From positions 107,491-171,490 of the forward strand of contig PTJZ01000007.1 of the NCBI GenBank assembly GCA_002937455.1: a DNA stretch of 64,000 nt, given 5' to 3'. The notes below the pieces were generated by a model. That model searched no databases. It had not been told where the DNA came from and saw only the letters and a list, made by a program, of their open reading frames with translations. Made by a program: the position numbers and the translations under genes. Every line of letters starts with the position of its first letter. The stretch's first letter is position 1. Positions 35,881 to 45,476 of this stretch are shown one piece after another. The stretch is from Alphaproteobacteria bacterium MarineAlpha11_Bin1. Its GTDB lineage: Bacteria; Pseudomonadota; Alphaproteobacteria; MPNO01; UBA830.

Positions 35881-37752
35881 TTACCCATCCACTCGGAAGT
35901 GATCGTATACCCTTTGCGCAACAGTTCGACTGATACCATTGACTGCCTCAAGATCAGACAAGCCCGCGTGGGCGATACTAGCTGCTGATCCAAAATGATT
36001 TAATAAAGCACGTTTTCGTTTAATGCCGATACCGGGAATTTCGTCGATGACCGAACGAAAGGTATTTTTCCCGCGACGCGCGCGGTGGCCGCCTACGGCA
36101 AAGCGATGTGCTTCATCTCGCAGACGCTGCATGAAATACAGAACTGGATCTTGGACTGGCAGGGTGAATGGCTCGCGTCCTGGTACGTAGAATCGTTCGC
36201 GCCCTGCATTGCGATCTGGTCCCTTGGCGATCGCAGCGATAGGCTGGTCGGGAATGCCAAGTTCGTCCAGTACGTCCATAGCGATGGATAGCTGACCTCT
36301 CCCGCCGTCGAGTAGGATGAGATCGGGCCAAATGCTGCCTTCTCTGTTTGGATCCTCTTTTAGTGCACGGGACAGACGACGGGTCAACACTTCGCGGGTC
36401 ATAGCGTAGTCGTCGCCGGGTTCCGCTTCATGATTTTTTATATTGAACCTGCGGTATGCTTTCTTTTCGAAGCCGTCGTAACCCGACACAATCATGACAC
36501 CGAGTGGGTTGGTCCCGGAAATATGGCTATTATCGTATACCTCGATGCGTTTTGGGGGCTCCTCAAGATCAAGCAAATCCGCGACACCTTCCAGCAGCTT
36601 TAGCTGCGATGCGCTTTCCGAAAGTCGACGGGCAAGCGCATCGTTGGCATTCCGTATTGCGTTATTGATCACCGCCCTGCGGCTGCCGCGCCGCGGCAGT
36701 GAAATTTCAACCTTGCGCCCAGCCCGGATCCCTAGAGCCTCCTGAACAAGAATCTGATTAGGTAACTCGTGACTAATCAGAACGAGCTTCGGTGGTTCCT
36801 TACCCGAATAGAACTGGCCAATGAAAGCCTCTAATACTCTGTCTACAGATATCGTCTTGGCATGATTAGGAAAGTAGGTCCGGGTCCCGTAGTTCTGGCC
36901 CGATCGAAAGAAAAAGATTTGTATACATGTAAGACCCCCGTTCTGGGATGCAGCAATAATATCTGCGTCGGCAATCGACCCAACATTGATCTCTTGGTGA
37001 GCCTGGATCTGAGTCAATGCGCGTATTCGATCTCTGTAAATGGCAGCAGTTTCGTAGTCCCTTACCTCGCTCGCGTCCTCCATTTTTTTTGAGAGTGTAT
37101 GTTGAACATCACGACTATGGCCAGTGAGAAAGGCCCTAGCTTGGTCCACGATCTCGCTGTATTCTTGACGACTGATCAGACCAACGCAGGGTGCGGTGCA
37201 GCGATTAATCTGGTATTGTAAGCATGGGCGATTACGTCCTGAGAAAATACTGTCGGTACAACTTCTGAGCGGGAATACCTTCTGCAACGTGTTAATTGTA
37301 CGGTTAACCGCGCTTGCCGATGCGAAGGGGCCGAAATAGTCACCATCTCGTTTCCGCGCGCCACGGTGTTTTATTAGCTGAGCCCAATCGGATTCCGTCC
37401 GTAATAGGATAAATGGAAATGACTTGTCGTCGCGTAACAAGATATTGTAGCGGGGGCGCAACTTCTTAATCAGATTGCTCTCAAGAAGAAGCGCTTCGGC
37501 CTCAGTATTAGTGCTTACGACCTCCAAGTCTGCGGTGTGTTCGACCATTACCCGGATACGTTTAGACAGGCCTTGTGGCCGAGTGTAGGAGTTCACTCGC
37601 TTGCGCAGGCTTTTAGCCTTACCTATGTACAAAGGTACCCCAGATGCATCGATCATGCGGTATACGCCTGGTCCGGCGGGTAGATGTTTCAACAGTGACG
37701 AAATCAGCGCGGCACCGGATAGGTTAGAACGGAGAATTGGTTTTACTGACAT
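35881..37752 (-). CDS. uvrC: Excinuclease ABC subunit C
   Basis: A 623-residue repair nuclease that makes both incisions during nucleotide excision repair. The GIY-YIG domain is near residues 25-60 (G-P-G-V-Y-R-M and L-Y-I-G-K-A-K-S-L-R), the UVR UvrB-binding segment near 205-240, the RNase H-like domain holds I-E-V-Y-D-N-S-H-I-S-G near 395, and a helix-hairpin-helix end has I-P-G-I-G-I-K-R-K near 566. It heads uvrC-pgsA-mobB-moeA-moaD-moaE. uvrB lies 2.8 kb away on the same strand. No LexA-type GTTC-N7-GTTC site was noticed upstream. Confidence 0.96.
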   Translation of the reverse strand: MSVKPILRSNLSGAALISSLLKHLPAGPGVYRMIDASGVPLYIGKAKSLRKRVNSYTRPQGLSKRIRVMVEHTADLEVVSTNTEAEALLLESNLIKKLRPRYNILLRDDKSFPFILLRTESDWAQLIKHRGARKRDGDYFGPFASASAVNRTINTLQKVFPLRSCTDSIFSGRNRPCLQYQINRCTAPCVGLISRQEYSEIVDQARAFLTGHSRDVQHTLSKKMEDASEVRDYETAAIYRDRIRALTQIQAHQEINVGSIADADIIAASQNGGLTCIQIFFFRSGQNYGTRTYFPNHAKTISVDRVLEAFIGQFYSGKEPPKLVLISHELPNQILVQEALGIRAGRKVEISLPRRGSRRAVINNAIRNANDALARRLSESASQLKLLEGVADLLDLEEPPKRIEVYDNSHISGTNPLGVMIVSGYDGFEKKAYRRFNIKNHEAEPGDDYAMTREVLTRRLSRALKEDPNREGSIWPDLILLDGGRGQLSIAMDVLDELGIPDQPIAAIAKGPDRNAGRERFYVPGREPFTLPVQDPVLYFMQRLRDEAHRFAVGGHRARRGKNTFRSVIDEIPGIGIKRKRALLNHFGSAASIAHAGLSDLEAVNGISRTVAQRVYDHFRVDG

Positions 37753-37826
37753 GCCGATATATTAACCTGATTCATCGATGCCTAGTGAAAGTTGGAACCG
37801 TACCCGCCAGTATGCCAGGTAAATCT

Positions 37827-37863
37827 AACAACTTTATCCACGGATTCTGTGGATAAAGTTGTT
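37827..37863. repeat. Perfect 15-bp inverted repeat of two facing DnaA boxes
   Basis: AACAACTTTATCCAC (37827-37841) and its exact complement (37849-37863) face each other over 7 bases. The right arm with one spacer base reads, on the minus strand, TTATCCACA (37848-37856), a perfect DnaA box; the left arm reads TTATCCACG (37834-37842), 8 of 9. No T-run follows on either strand, so it is not a normal terminator. It lies 75 bases upstream of the uvrC start in a 371-base gap that holds no gene. Possible roles are part of an origin, a DnaA titration or regulatory site, or an RNA hairpin in the uvrC leader. Confidence 0.6.
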
Positions 37864-37885
37864 CAAAAACCACTCCACAAGGTAA

Positions 37886-38045
37886 TTGGACCTAATAAAC
37901 CTATCCCTTTATAAATCTATCCCTTTATTCCCAAAATACTGACGACTTTAAATACTTTAAGATATTGTTATTATTATATATTTTTATATACGAAGTAATG
38001 AATATGTAAAAATCACTTATCTGATCTTGCGTTTATTTGGATCTC
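37886..38045. other. AT-rich block with direct repeats beside the DnaA-box palindrome
   Basis: About 160 bases, strongly AT-rich in a genome near 50% G+C. CTATCCCTTTAT occurs twice (37901-37912 and 37917-37928, period 16), followed by long A/T runs (about 37950-37990) and two GATC sites (38023-38026, 38040-38043) around TTGCGTTTATTTG. The arrangement of DnaA boxes next to an AT-rich region with short direct repeats is that of a DNA-unwinding element. No gene or RNA was recognised in it. Usual alphaproteobacterial oriC neighbours (hemE, parAB, gidAB) are absent from the window. Confidence 0.35.
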
Positions 38046-38123
38046 TATGTGCTACCCGCAATGTGTAAAACTCCCTTTTAAGGTACGTCCAAATGCTATA
38101 ACGGTTTTTACTTCAAACATTAA

Positions 38124-38525
38124 TTATAATGGTCGATTTATCTCTATACCGACGCTTGCGGCATCTGCAAAAACGTCCAGTTTTTCTACCCGAACTTTGA
38201 CAGATTGCACGGATGGTTCACGAAGACACAGATCGGCCAAGCGTTCGGCTAGTGTCTCAACCAAATTTACATGTCCAGACGCGGCCAATTCCCTGACTTT
38301 TACAATCAACTCCTCGTAGCAAAGCACGTTTGAGAGGCGGTCGTCGATCGGCTCGGAGGATTCTAGCACTGTCAGATCTAAGTTTATCCGGACACTCTGG
38401 GAACCGTCCCGTTCGTGCCGGTGCACGCCAATCAGGCAGTCGAGCACAAGATCATTAATAAATACGCGTCGAGTTGAGACAATTGATCTATTGGTGGAAT
38501 GTGTAGGGAGAGGGTTAGCGGCCAT
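38124..38525 (-). CDS. folB: Dihydroneopterin aldolase
   Basis: A 133-residue FolB, which cleaves dihydroneopterin to hydroxymethyl-dihydropterin in folate synthesis. R-V-F-I-N-D-L-V-L-D-C-L-I-G-V-H-R-H-E-R near residues 20-40 holds the family's G-V-x-x-x-E-R core, and C-Y-E-E-L-I near 68, L-V-E-T-L-A-E-R-L-A near 88 and V-R-V-E-K near 110 are conserved. The ATG at 38525 comes 12 bases after the reductase stop; the longer frame to 38654 overlaps that gene. It links to folP at 28 kb only by pathway. Confidence 0.9.
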   Translation of the reverse strand: MAANPLPTHSTNRSIVSTRRVFINDLVLDCLIGVHRHERDGSQSVRINLDLTVLESSEPIDDRLSNVLCYEELIVKVRELAASGHVNLVETLAERLADLCLREPSVQSVKVRVEKLDVFADAASVGIEINRPL

Positions 38526-38536
38526 TTTACCCGTTT

Positions 38537-39307
38537 CTATTCCGTTATTGGAGGAGACCCTGGATCCGGAAGATCCCAGCCCAAGTGTTGGCCACCATCG
38601 AGAAAAATAAGTTGCCCTGTCATCGAAGTGGTGGAGAGGATGTAGCGTACGCAATCGGCAATCTCGATGACCGGCGCACCCTGACCTAAGGGCATGCGTG
38701 ATGCCTGCAGGCTAAACTGTTCGTTACTCTGTCGCGGACTGGGCAGAACTGGCCCGGGGCCTATCGCGTTGACACGGATACTGGGGGCAAGCGTCAACGC
38801 GAGGCTCTGGGTCAGGTTCCATAAACCTGTCTTACTGATGGTGTACGATAGGAAATCCGGGGAAATTTTGTCGACGCGCTGATCGACGATGTTAACTATA
38901 TTGCCCTCGGCGCCAATCGGAAGGGCAGCGGCGAAGGTTTGAGACAAACACAACGGTGCCCAGAGGTTTACATTCATATGGGTTTGCCACGAAGCGCGGG
39001 TGACAGAATGTAGATCATCGCGTTCAAATATCGAAGCATTGTTAATCAGACAGGTCACGGGTCCGTGTACTGCTGCCTGGCTGATCATGCCTTGGACCGC
39101 GCGATCATCACTGAGGTCGGCTCCGACGACGTAGGCATTCGCGTTTAGATTATTGAGGTCATCGCAAAGAGCGTTCGCCGCGCCCGATGACTGGAAGTAG
39201 TGGATTCCCACTGTCCAGCCGTCTGCAGACATAGCAGAGGCGATTGCGGCGCCTATACGCTGTGCGGCACCCGTTATAAGGACATTACCCTTCGAAGATA
39301 TAGTCAT
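38537..39307 (-). CDS. FolM-like pteridine reductase (SDR family)
   Basis: A 256-residue short-chain dehydrogenase. The cofactor site T-G-A-A-Q-R-I-G near residues 12-19 has the Arg typical of the FolM/pteridine reductase group, N-N-A-S-I-F-E lies near 89-95, and the catalytic Y-x-x-x-K is Y-T-I-S-K near 156. It sits directly upstream of folB on the same strand, which supports a dihydromonapterin or dihydrofolate reductase role. No folA is visible in the window, so it could provide the reductase step, but this is inference. Confidence 0.82.
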   Translation of the reverse strand: MTISSKGNVLITGAAQRIGAAIASAMSADGWTVGIHYFQSSGAANALCDDLNNLNANAYVVGADLSDDRAVQGMISQAAVHGPVTCLINNASIFERDDLHSVTRASWQTHMNVNLWAPLCLSQTFAAALPIGAEGNIVNIVDQRVDKISPDFLSYTISKTGLWNLTQSLALTLAPSIRVNAIGPGPVLPSPRQSNEQFSLQASRMPLGQGAPVIEIADCVRYILSTTSMTGQLIFLDGGQHLGWDLPDPGSPPITE

Positions 39308-39352
39308 ATGTCAAAGATGCTTGAAGAAAGTCGGCGTTTCAAGTCGCCAAAA

Positions 39353-40321
39353 TCAAATTGTCATACCTCCCAAGACTGTATACTGAGCTCCAACAAAACA
39401 TATGTATCCGCAAAGAAATAACAAACCTAATAAGCGGTAAAATTTCTGCCCACTCAAGAGGAACGGTAGTAGGATCGCTGTGGCCAATAGAAGGATCCAG
39501 AGATCGAAGCTGACGATCTTTTCCGAGAAGGGTAACGGCACCAGCAAAGCCGTAATACCCGTGATTCCGAAAAGGTTGAAGAGATTGCTGCCTAGGATAT
39601 TCCCAATGCAAACATCCGAGTGTCCACGATAAGCGGCTACTATAGAGGCCGAAAGTTCCGGCAGAGAAGTCCCCAAAGCGAAGACGGTGAGGCCGATTAC
39701 TTCCTTCGGTACGCCCAAGGCCATAGCTAAGGTGATCGCAGCCGTGACTAGGAGTTCTGCACCAACTACAAGTAAGATAAGGCCGGCTATTATGAGACCG
39801 CAGATGCTAACTGTGCTTAGTTTGACGATTTCTACTCCAGTGACCTCTTCGGCGCCCATATCTACCGCCAATTGGTTTGCCGTTTGATCGCGCCATACAG
39901 AGAACCCAATATAGGCTATGAGAATAAAAATCATTGCGATGCCATGCCATTGGGCGATATGGCCAGTCATCCCGAGACATACGAAAGTAAGCGTCACCGC
40001 GCCCATGGCTAGGGCATCGCGCCTCACTGCTTTTGGATGAACAGAGAAAGGAGCAATTAGCACAGCGACTCCAAGGATGAGAAATATATTGGCGATGTTG
40101 CTGCCGATAACATTACCGACTGCAAGCCCGGGTGAGCCTGCGAGGCCCGCATTGACGCTAACCACCATCTCCGGAAGCGAGGTGCCGAGCCCAACGACAG
40201 TAAGACCCACAATCAAAGGGGAAACCCCAAGCCGCCGCGCGAGTGCTATCGAGCCACGAACGACCGATTCACCGCCTAACAGTAGCAGTGTAAAACCGGC
40301 GATGATGAGGACATATGTCAT
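39353..40321 (-). CDS. Na+/Ca2+ exchanger family transporter (YrbG-like)
   Basis: A 322-residue CaCA-family antiporter with about ten membrane helices in two inverted halves. The alpha repeats, with ion-binding acids, are G-L-G-T-S-L-P-E-M-V-V-S near residues 46-57 and A-L-G-T-S-L-P-E-L-S-A-S near 211-222; G-N-V-I-G-S-N-I-A-N and G-N-I-L-G-S-N-L-F-N follow each. The short cytoplasmic loop between halves is near 140-160. Which ion it moves is unknown. It stands alone between the folate genes and uvrB; the 195 bases between it and the end of uvrB show no clear feature. Confidence 0.92.
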   Translation of the reverse strand: MTYVLIIAGFTLLLLGGESVVRGSIALARRLGVSPLIVGLTVVGLGTSLPEMVVSVNAGLAGSPGLAVGNVIGSNIANIFLILGVAVLIAPFSVHPKAVRRDALAMGAVTLTFVCLGMTGHIAQWHGIAMIFILIAYIGFSVWRDQTANQLAVDMGAEEVTGVEIVKLSTVSICGLIIAGLILLVVGAELLVTAAITLAMALGVPKEVIGLTVFALGTSLPELSASIVAAYRGHSDVCIGNILGSNLFNLFGITGITALLVPLPFSEKIVSFDLWILLLATAILLPFLLSGQKFYRLLGLLFLCGYICFVGAQYTVLGGMTI

Positions 40322-40516
40322 TGGGAAGAATAAATCAGCAAGTCTCGATAAGGCTAAGAAACCGAGCGACAGGCTTTAGGTAGCATGAGGCTCTCTTGTA
40401 TTCCAGCAACAGCTTCTGTCACCCTCGTATTCAACACGAATTCTGTAGGTGATAGATTCTCCTCAGGTCCAAATAACATTAAGTATAGACTACAAACAAT
40501 CATCTAAGGTGCCACT

Positions 40517-42658
40517 TCAATTATCCACGGTTCTGCGCTCTTTCTTTGATTTCCCTGGCTTACGGTTTCGAACGGTTCTCTTGGCGGCGTCGATACGGGC
40601 CTGTAGCCGACGGGGCCCAGTAGGCACGCCAAGTTCGACGTTCTCAAGGCGGTGGATTTCATCTCGCAACCGTGCGGCCTCCTCGAATTCTAAATTGGCT
40701 GCCGCCGTGCGCATTCGTTCATCGAGATCTTTGAGATAGGCCTGAAGATTGTTACCGACTAAATTTCCAGTTTCTTTATCCCCGGTATCGACCGTAAGAG
40801 AATCCTGCGAATATACACTTTCGAGGATATCTGATATTCCCTTCTTAACACTTTCCGGAGTGATTCCCTTGACGGCATTGTATTCCTGTTGTTTTTCGCG
40901 ACGGCGATTGGTCTCTTCGATCGCATATTTCAAAGATTCAGTCATATTGTCCGCGTATAAAATAACACGGCCGTCAATATTTCGGGCCGCTCGGCCGATA
41001 GTCTGAACCAAAGAAGTCCGCGAACGCAGAAACCCTTCCTTGTCGGCGTCGAGAATCGCGACAAGTGCACATTCGGGGATATCGAGTCCCTCCCGTAATA
41101 GGTTGATACCAACTAAGACGTCGAATGCTCCGAGCCGCAGGTCTCGGATGATTTCAATCCGTTCCAAGGTATCGATATCCGAGTGCAGATAGCGCACGCG
41201 TATACCTACTTCTTGCATGTATTCGGTCAGGTCCTCCGCCATGCGCTTGGTTAGAGTAGTAACCAGCGTCCGTTGACCCTTCTTGGCGCAACCAACGCAT
41301 TCGCCAAGTAGGTCGTCCACTTGGTTTGTTACCGGCCGTATGATGCATACCGGATCTATCAAACCGGTAGGGCGGATGATTTGTTCGACGAAGACGCCAC
41401 TGGTTCGTTCCAGTTCCCAAGTCCCTGGTGTTGCCGACACGTATACCGTCTGTGGCCGCATTGCATCCCATTCCTCAAATTTGAGGGGCCGATTGTCAAC
41501 GCAGGACGGGAGGCGGAAGCCAAATTCTGCTAGCGTCGACTTGCGGTTGAAGTCACCTTTGAACATACCTCCGACCTGAGGGACAGTGACATGTGACTCG
41601 TCAACGATCAGTAGGGCATCGTCGGGTATATACTCAAACAGCGTGGGCGGCGGTTCGCCGGGCGCTCGGCCTGTGAGAAAGCGTGAATAGTTCTCGATAC
41701 CCGAGCAATGCCCGGTGGTTTCCAGCATTTCCAAATCGAAATTGGTTCGCTGTTCAAGACGCTGGGCCTCGAGCAGCTTATTTCTGGCTTCAAATTCAGC
41801 CAAACGTTCCTCTAGTTCTGCCCGGATCAGCCCGATAGCTTGTTGAACTGTCGGGCGCGGAGTAACGTAGTGCGAATTCGCGTAAATCGTTATTTTTTCC
41901 AACTCCGCCACCCGCTCACCTGTCAGTGGATCGAATTCTTTAATTTCTTCTATCTCGTCGCCGAAGAACGAAAGCCGCCATGCGCGATCTTCGTAATGTG
42001 CGGGGAAAATCTCAACACTATCGCCGCGTACCCGAAAGGCGCCGCGTATGAAGTTCTGGTCATTTCGACGGTACTGCAATGATACAAATCGTTGGAGTAA
42101 ATCGCCGATTTCTACAGTATTTCCCACTCTTAGAGGGATGGTCATCGATTGATATGACTCCAGGCTACCGATACCATAAATACATGACACACTTGCGACG
42201 ATTACTACGTCTCTACGCTCTAGTAATGCACGAGTTGCAGCATGACGCATACGGTCGATCTGCTCATTGATCGATGCATCCTTTTCAATATAGGTATCGG
42301 ATCGAGGAACATAAGCTTCCGGCTGATAGTAATCATAGTAGGATACAAAATACTCGACAGCGTTATTTGGAAAGAACGACTTCATTTCTCCGTAGAGTTG
42401 CGCCGCGAGTGTTTTGTTCGGTGCCAGAACGATAGTGGGCCGACCGATTTCTTGGATCACATGCGCCATTGTGAATGTCTTACCTGAACCGGTGACGCCT
42501 AGCAGAACCTGGTCCTTCTCTTTAGCGTTAATCCCCTCTAGAAGTTTGGCGATAGCGACGGGCTGATCTCCGGCAGGCGTGAAATCGGATATGATCTCGA
42601 ACGCCCTGCTTTTATGCTGTTTTGGCAGACTGGGTTTGGGCGATATACTATCAGACAT
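40517..42658 (-). CDS. uvrB: Excinuclease ABC subunit B
   Basis: A 713-residue damage-recognition helicase-like protein. Walker A is [10 protein letters not shown] near residues 54-63; the beta-hairpin region [10 protein letters not shown] lies near 107-116; D-E-S-H-V-T near 353; R-A-A-R-N near 556; and the UVR domain that binds UvrC near 650-685 ([19 protein letters not shown]). It is a stand-alone gene with a 201-base upstream gap before lrp in which no LexA-like box was noticed. Confidence 0.97.
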   Translation of the reverse strand: MSDSISPKPSLPKQHKSRAFEIISDFTPAGDQPVAIAKLLEGINAKEKDQVLLGVTGSGKTFTMAHVIQEIGRPTIVLAPNKTLAAQLYGEMKSFFPNNAVEYFVSYYDYYQPEAYVPRSDTYIEKDASINEQIDRMRHAATRALLERRDVVIVASVSCIYGIGSLESYQSMTIPLRVGNTVEIGDLLQRFVSLQYRRNDQNFIRGAFRVRGDSVEIFPAHYEDRAWRLSFFGDEIEEIKEFDPLTGERVAELEKITIYANSHYVTPRPTVQQAIGLIRAELEERLAEFEARNKLLEAQRLEQRTNFDLEMLETTGHCSGIENYSRFLTGRAPGEPPPTLFEYIPDDALLIVDESHVTVPQVGGMFKGDFNRKSTLAEFGFRLPSCVDNRPLKFEEWDAMRPQTVYVSATPGTWELERTSGVFVEQIIRPTGLIDPVCIIRPVTNQVDDLLGECVGCAKKGQRTLVTTLTKRMAEDLTEYMQEVGIRVRYLHSDIDTLERIEIIRDLRLGAFDVLVGINLLREGLDIPECALVAILDADKEGFLRSRTSLVQTIGRAARNIDGRVILYADNMTESLKYAIEETNRRREKQQEYNAVKGITPESVKKGISDILESVYSQDSLTVDTGDKETGNLVGNNLQAYLKDLDERMRTAAANLEFEEAARLRDEIHRLENVELGVPTGPRRLQARIDAAKRTVRNRKPGKSKKERRTVDN

Positions 42659-42859
42659 GCTATTTTATATGGTCAGGGTGGCGGACGAATTCTAGTTGAA
42701 GTGTTCCTATTGTAGTCGGTGGGTAGTTAATTATTTTATGTTTTCCTCCGGGACCCGGTCGGAACTTTTCTTCGGTATCTTGGGTCCAAGCTACAAATTT
42801 TTGAAATTATCTTTATACTCCTGATACCTAGGATTCGCGTTTGCTTCGCCAGAAAAATT

Positions 42860-43348
42860 TCAGCTAAAGTCCGCGTCGACGTTTATCGGAACACCGAAAG
42901 ATCTTTTAGTTGTGCGTATTCCCAAAGCTGATTTGACAACGCTGACGTTTGGCGCCGGCGTAAGGTTGGTGGTAAGAAACTTTTGATAAGCGTCCCAGTC
43001 CGTGGCGACAATTTTGAGCAGAAAATCTGTCTCACCTGCGAGCATATGGCATTCTCTGACCTCTGGCCACTGGGATACTCGTTCTTCGAAAGCGACCAGG
43101 TCGGTTTCGGCTTGGCTGTGTAACCCGACATTGGCGAATACGGTGACGCCAAACCCGAGGGCTTCTGCGTCGATGTCGGCGTGGTAGCCGCGAATGCAGC
43201 CCGTTTCTTCCAGTGTTCTTACGCGACGTAAGCACGGTGGCGGAGAAATGCCTGCATTCTTCGCCAAATCGACGTTCGTCATCCGGCCATGATCTTGCAG
43301 GTCGCGGAGAATTTTTAGATCGATCTTATCAAGTTTGACTCTGGCCAT
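42860..43348 (-). CDS. lrp: Lrp/AsnC-family regulator
   Basis: A 162-residue regulator with an N-terminal helix-turn-helix (M-T-N-V-D-L-A-K-N-A-G-I-S-P-P-P-C-L-R-R-V near residues 23-43) and a C-terminal ligand-binding AsnC/RAM domain (about 65-150). Lrp proteins respond to amino acids and wrap DNA as octamers. It diverges from the ELM1-family gene; the 113-base gap is AT-rich, fitting Lrp sites. An lrp gene close to trxB and lsrB is a known arrangement in rhizobia, and is seen here with one extra gene between. Confidence 0.92.
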   Translation of the reverse strand: MARVKLDKIDLKILRDLQDHGRMTNVDLAKNAGISPPPCLRRVRTLEETGCIRGYHADIDAEALGFGVTVFANVGLHSQAETDLVAFEERVSQWPEVRECHMLAGETDFLLKIVATDWDAYQKFLTTNLTPAPNVSVVKSALGIRTTKRSFGVPINVDADFS

Positions 43349-43461
43349 TACTGCAAATTCCGGTAATTTCTATTTTCGACAATAACCCCAACTCTTTTAA
43401 GCGAAATTTTATTTTAAAGAATGATAATAATATTTCAATTCGGCATTAATGAGGCCGGGAG

Positions 43462-44448
43462 ATGATCGGATTAGCTAACACCAAAGTGTGGGTTCTGACT
43501 GACGGGAAGACTGGACATGAAAATCAGAGCCTAGGGCTAGCGGCGGCTTTGAAGGTGGAGCCGAGTGTGAAGTTTGTAGCGCCAAAATTCCCGTGGTCCA
43601 AGTTGCCACCTTCACTATGGCTAAGCCCTATTCGTTTTGCAGACCCAGACGGTGACCAATTGATTCCTCCGTGGCCGGAGATCGTAATCGCCGCAGGGCG
43701 TCAGACGGTGGCGCCGGCTTTGGCGATCAAGTCTGCATCTGGGGGAAGGACCTTCTGCATTCAAGTACAGGACCCGGTCAGTCGGCGTAATCAATTCGAT
43801 GTGATAGCTGCCCCCCGACATGATGGCATTTCCGGCGAGAATATTGTAGAGACCGCGGGGGCTCTTACGGGTATCACTCAAGCAGTACTAGACAATGCCT
43901 CGGACCGATTCTCCGGTACGTTGGCGACTATACCGAAACCGCTGGTCGCGGTCCTGATTGGGGGCTCTAACGGCCGGTACCGTATGACAGAACAGGCGAC
44001 AATTCGTCTTTCTGAAGGTTTGAAGCGCCTATCTGCCGAACAGAAGGCCGGGCTTGCGATCACCACCTCACGCCGGACTGGAAAGGAAATCGAGGCGCTC
44101 CTACGCAAGGTATTAACGGGTGCATCCACTTGGATATGGAACGGAGAGGGAGAAAATCCTTATCTCGGTCTTTTGGCGCTTGCCGACGCCATAGTGGTAA
44201 CTGCAGACTCCGTTTCAATGATCTCAGAAGCCTGTTCCACGGGTAAGCCGGTTTACATCGCGGCGCTCGAAGGAGGTTCCGTAAAGCTCAATCGTTTTCA
44301 CCGTCATTTAAGAGACCGCGGGATGACGCGCGTGTTCGATGGAACGCTTCGTAGCTGGACTTATGATCCGCTGCGCGACACTGAGCTTGTGGCGGAAGAA
44401 GTTGCGGACCGATATGCCACATTTGCTTCAACGCCGACTGCACCCTAG
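43462..44448 (+). CDS. ELM1-family protein (mitochondrial fission ELM1 domain)
   Basis: A 328-residue protein of the ELM1 domain family, named for a plant mitochondrial fission factor and resembling GT-B-type nucleotide-sugar enzymes. Landmarks are V-W-V-L-T-D-G-K-T-G-H-E-N-Q-S-L-G near residue 9-25, I-A-A-G-R-Q-T-V near 75, Q-V-Q-D-P near 98, V-L-I-G-G-S-N near 170 and V-T-A-D-S-V-S-M-I-S-E-A near 248. The bacterial function is unknown; some members lie near lipid A or envelope genes. It is placed between lrp and trxB, with trxB starting 39 bases after its stop. Confidence 0.85.
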   Translation: MIGLANTKVWVLTDGKTGHENQSLGLAAALKVEPSVKFVAPKFPWSKLPPSLWLSPIRFADPDGDQLIPPWPEIVIAAGRQTVAPALAIKSASGGRTFCIQVQDPVSRRNQFDVIAAPRHDGISGENIVETAGALTGITQAVLDNASDRFSGTLATIPKPLVAVLIGGSNGRYRMTEQATIRLSEGLKRLSAEQKAGLAITTSRRTGKEIEALLRKVLTGASTWIWNGEGENPYLGLLALADAIVVTADSVSMISEACSTGKPVYIAALEGGSVKLNRFHRHLRDRGMTRVFDGTLRSWTYDPLRDTELVAEEVADRYATFASTPTAP

Positions 44449-44486
44449 AACAATGTAGATTGACACAGATTTTACGGAAACGCAGC

Positions 44487-45455
44487 ATGGCTGAAAAACA
44501 TCATTCGAAAGTTCTTATTATCGGGTCTGGACCTGCCGGTTATACGGCCGCAGTTTACACTGCGCGCGCCTCATTAGCACCCACTCTAGTTACTGGCATG
44601 GAAGTCGGCGGCCAGATGAGTATTACAACCGACGTTGAGAATTATCCGGGATTCTCCGAAGTTATTCAGGGGCCGTGGCTCATGGAGCAGATGCATGCCC
44701 AAGCAGAGCATGTCGGTACAGAAATGATAAACGATCTTATCGTCGACGTTGATTTCAACGTGCGCCCATTCGTGTGCTGGGGCGATTCCGGTAGAATTTA
44801 CACGGCAGATTCGATCGTCATTTCGACTGGAGCTCAGGCACGATGGCTTGGTTTGGAGTCTGAACAAAAATTCCAGGGGTTCGGTGTATCAGCCTGTGCT
44901 ACTTGCGACGGATTCTTTTATCGGGACAAAGAGGTCGCTGTTGTCGGTGGCGGTAATACAGCGGTCGAGGAAGCGCTTTACCTTACTAATCACGCCACTA
45001 AGGTCACGCTAATACATCGTCGTGACTCGTTGAGATCGGAGAAAATTCTGGCTGACCGCCTGCTGGCACACGGACAGATTGAAGTTGTGTGGGATACCGT
45101 GGTCGATGAAGTTCTTGGTGTTGATGACCCGCTGGGCGTTACCGGAATTCGGTTGCGTAACCTCAAGACTGACGATACGTCGGAATTGGCGGTTCACGGC
45201 GTGTTCGTTGCCATTGGACACGACCCAGCAACGAAATTATTCACGAGTAAGGTCGAAATGGATGATGAAGGATACATCGTCACGGCGCCGGATTCTACTT
45301 GTACCAGCGTGCCAGGTGTATTCGCTGCTGGCGACGTTCAGGATAAAATATACCGGCAGGCGGTTACGGCTGCCGGTACCGGATGTATGGCTGCGCTCGA
45401 GGTAGAAAAATTCATCGCCGCGCTAGAGAATGAATCGGCGGAGATCTCGGGGTAA
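44487..45455 (+). CDS. trxB: Thioredoxin-disulfide reductase
   Basis: A 322-residue FAD enzyme that reduces thioredoxin with NADPH. The FAD site is I-I-G-S-G-P-A-G-Y-T-A-A near residues 11-22, the redox pair is Cys137 and Cys140 in A-C-A-T-C-D-G, the NADPH site is V-V-G-G-G-N-T-A near 151, and the C-terminal G-V-F-A-A-G-D-V near 282. The ATG at 44487 is preferred over a TTG at 44460. It is followed after 21 bases by lsrB, an oxidative-stress regulator in rhizobia, so shared redox control is plausible. Confidence 0.95.
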   Translation: MAEKHHSKVLIIGSGPAGYTAAVYTARASLAPTLVTGMEVGGQMSITTDVENYPGFSEVIQGPWLMEQMHAQAEHVGTEMINDLIVDVDFNVRPFVCWGDSGRIYTADSIVISTGAQARWLGLESEQKFQGFGVSACATCDGFFYRDKEVAVVGGGNTAVEEALYLTNHATKVTLIHRRDSLRSEKILADRLLAHGQIEVVWDTVVDEVLGVDDPLGVTGIRLRNLKTDDTSELAVHGVFVAIGHDPATKLFTSKVEMDDEGYIVTAPDSTCTSVPGVFAAGDVQDKIYRQAVTAAGTGCMAALEVEKFIAALENESAEISG

Positions 45456-45476
45456 CGCAGGTTAGGAAAACTCGCT

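Noticed and set aside
42659..42859. SOS (LexA) operator for uvrB, or upstream of uvrC
   Set aside because: Neither gap shows a GTTC-N7-GTTC repeat; the closest GAAC pairs have the wrong spacing.
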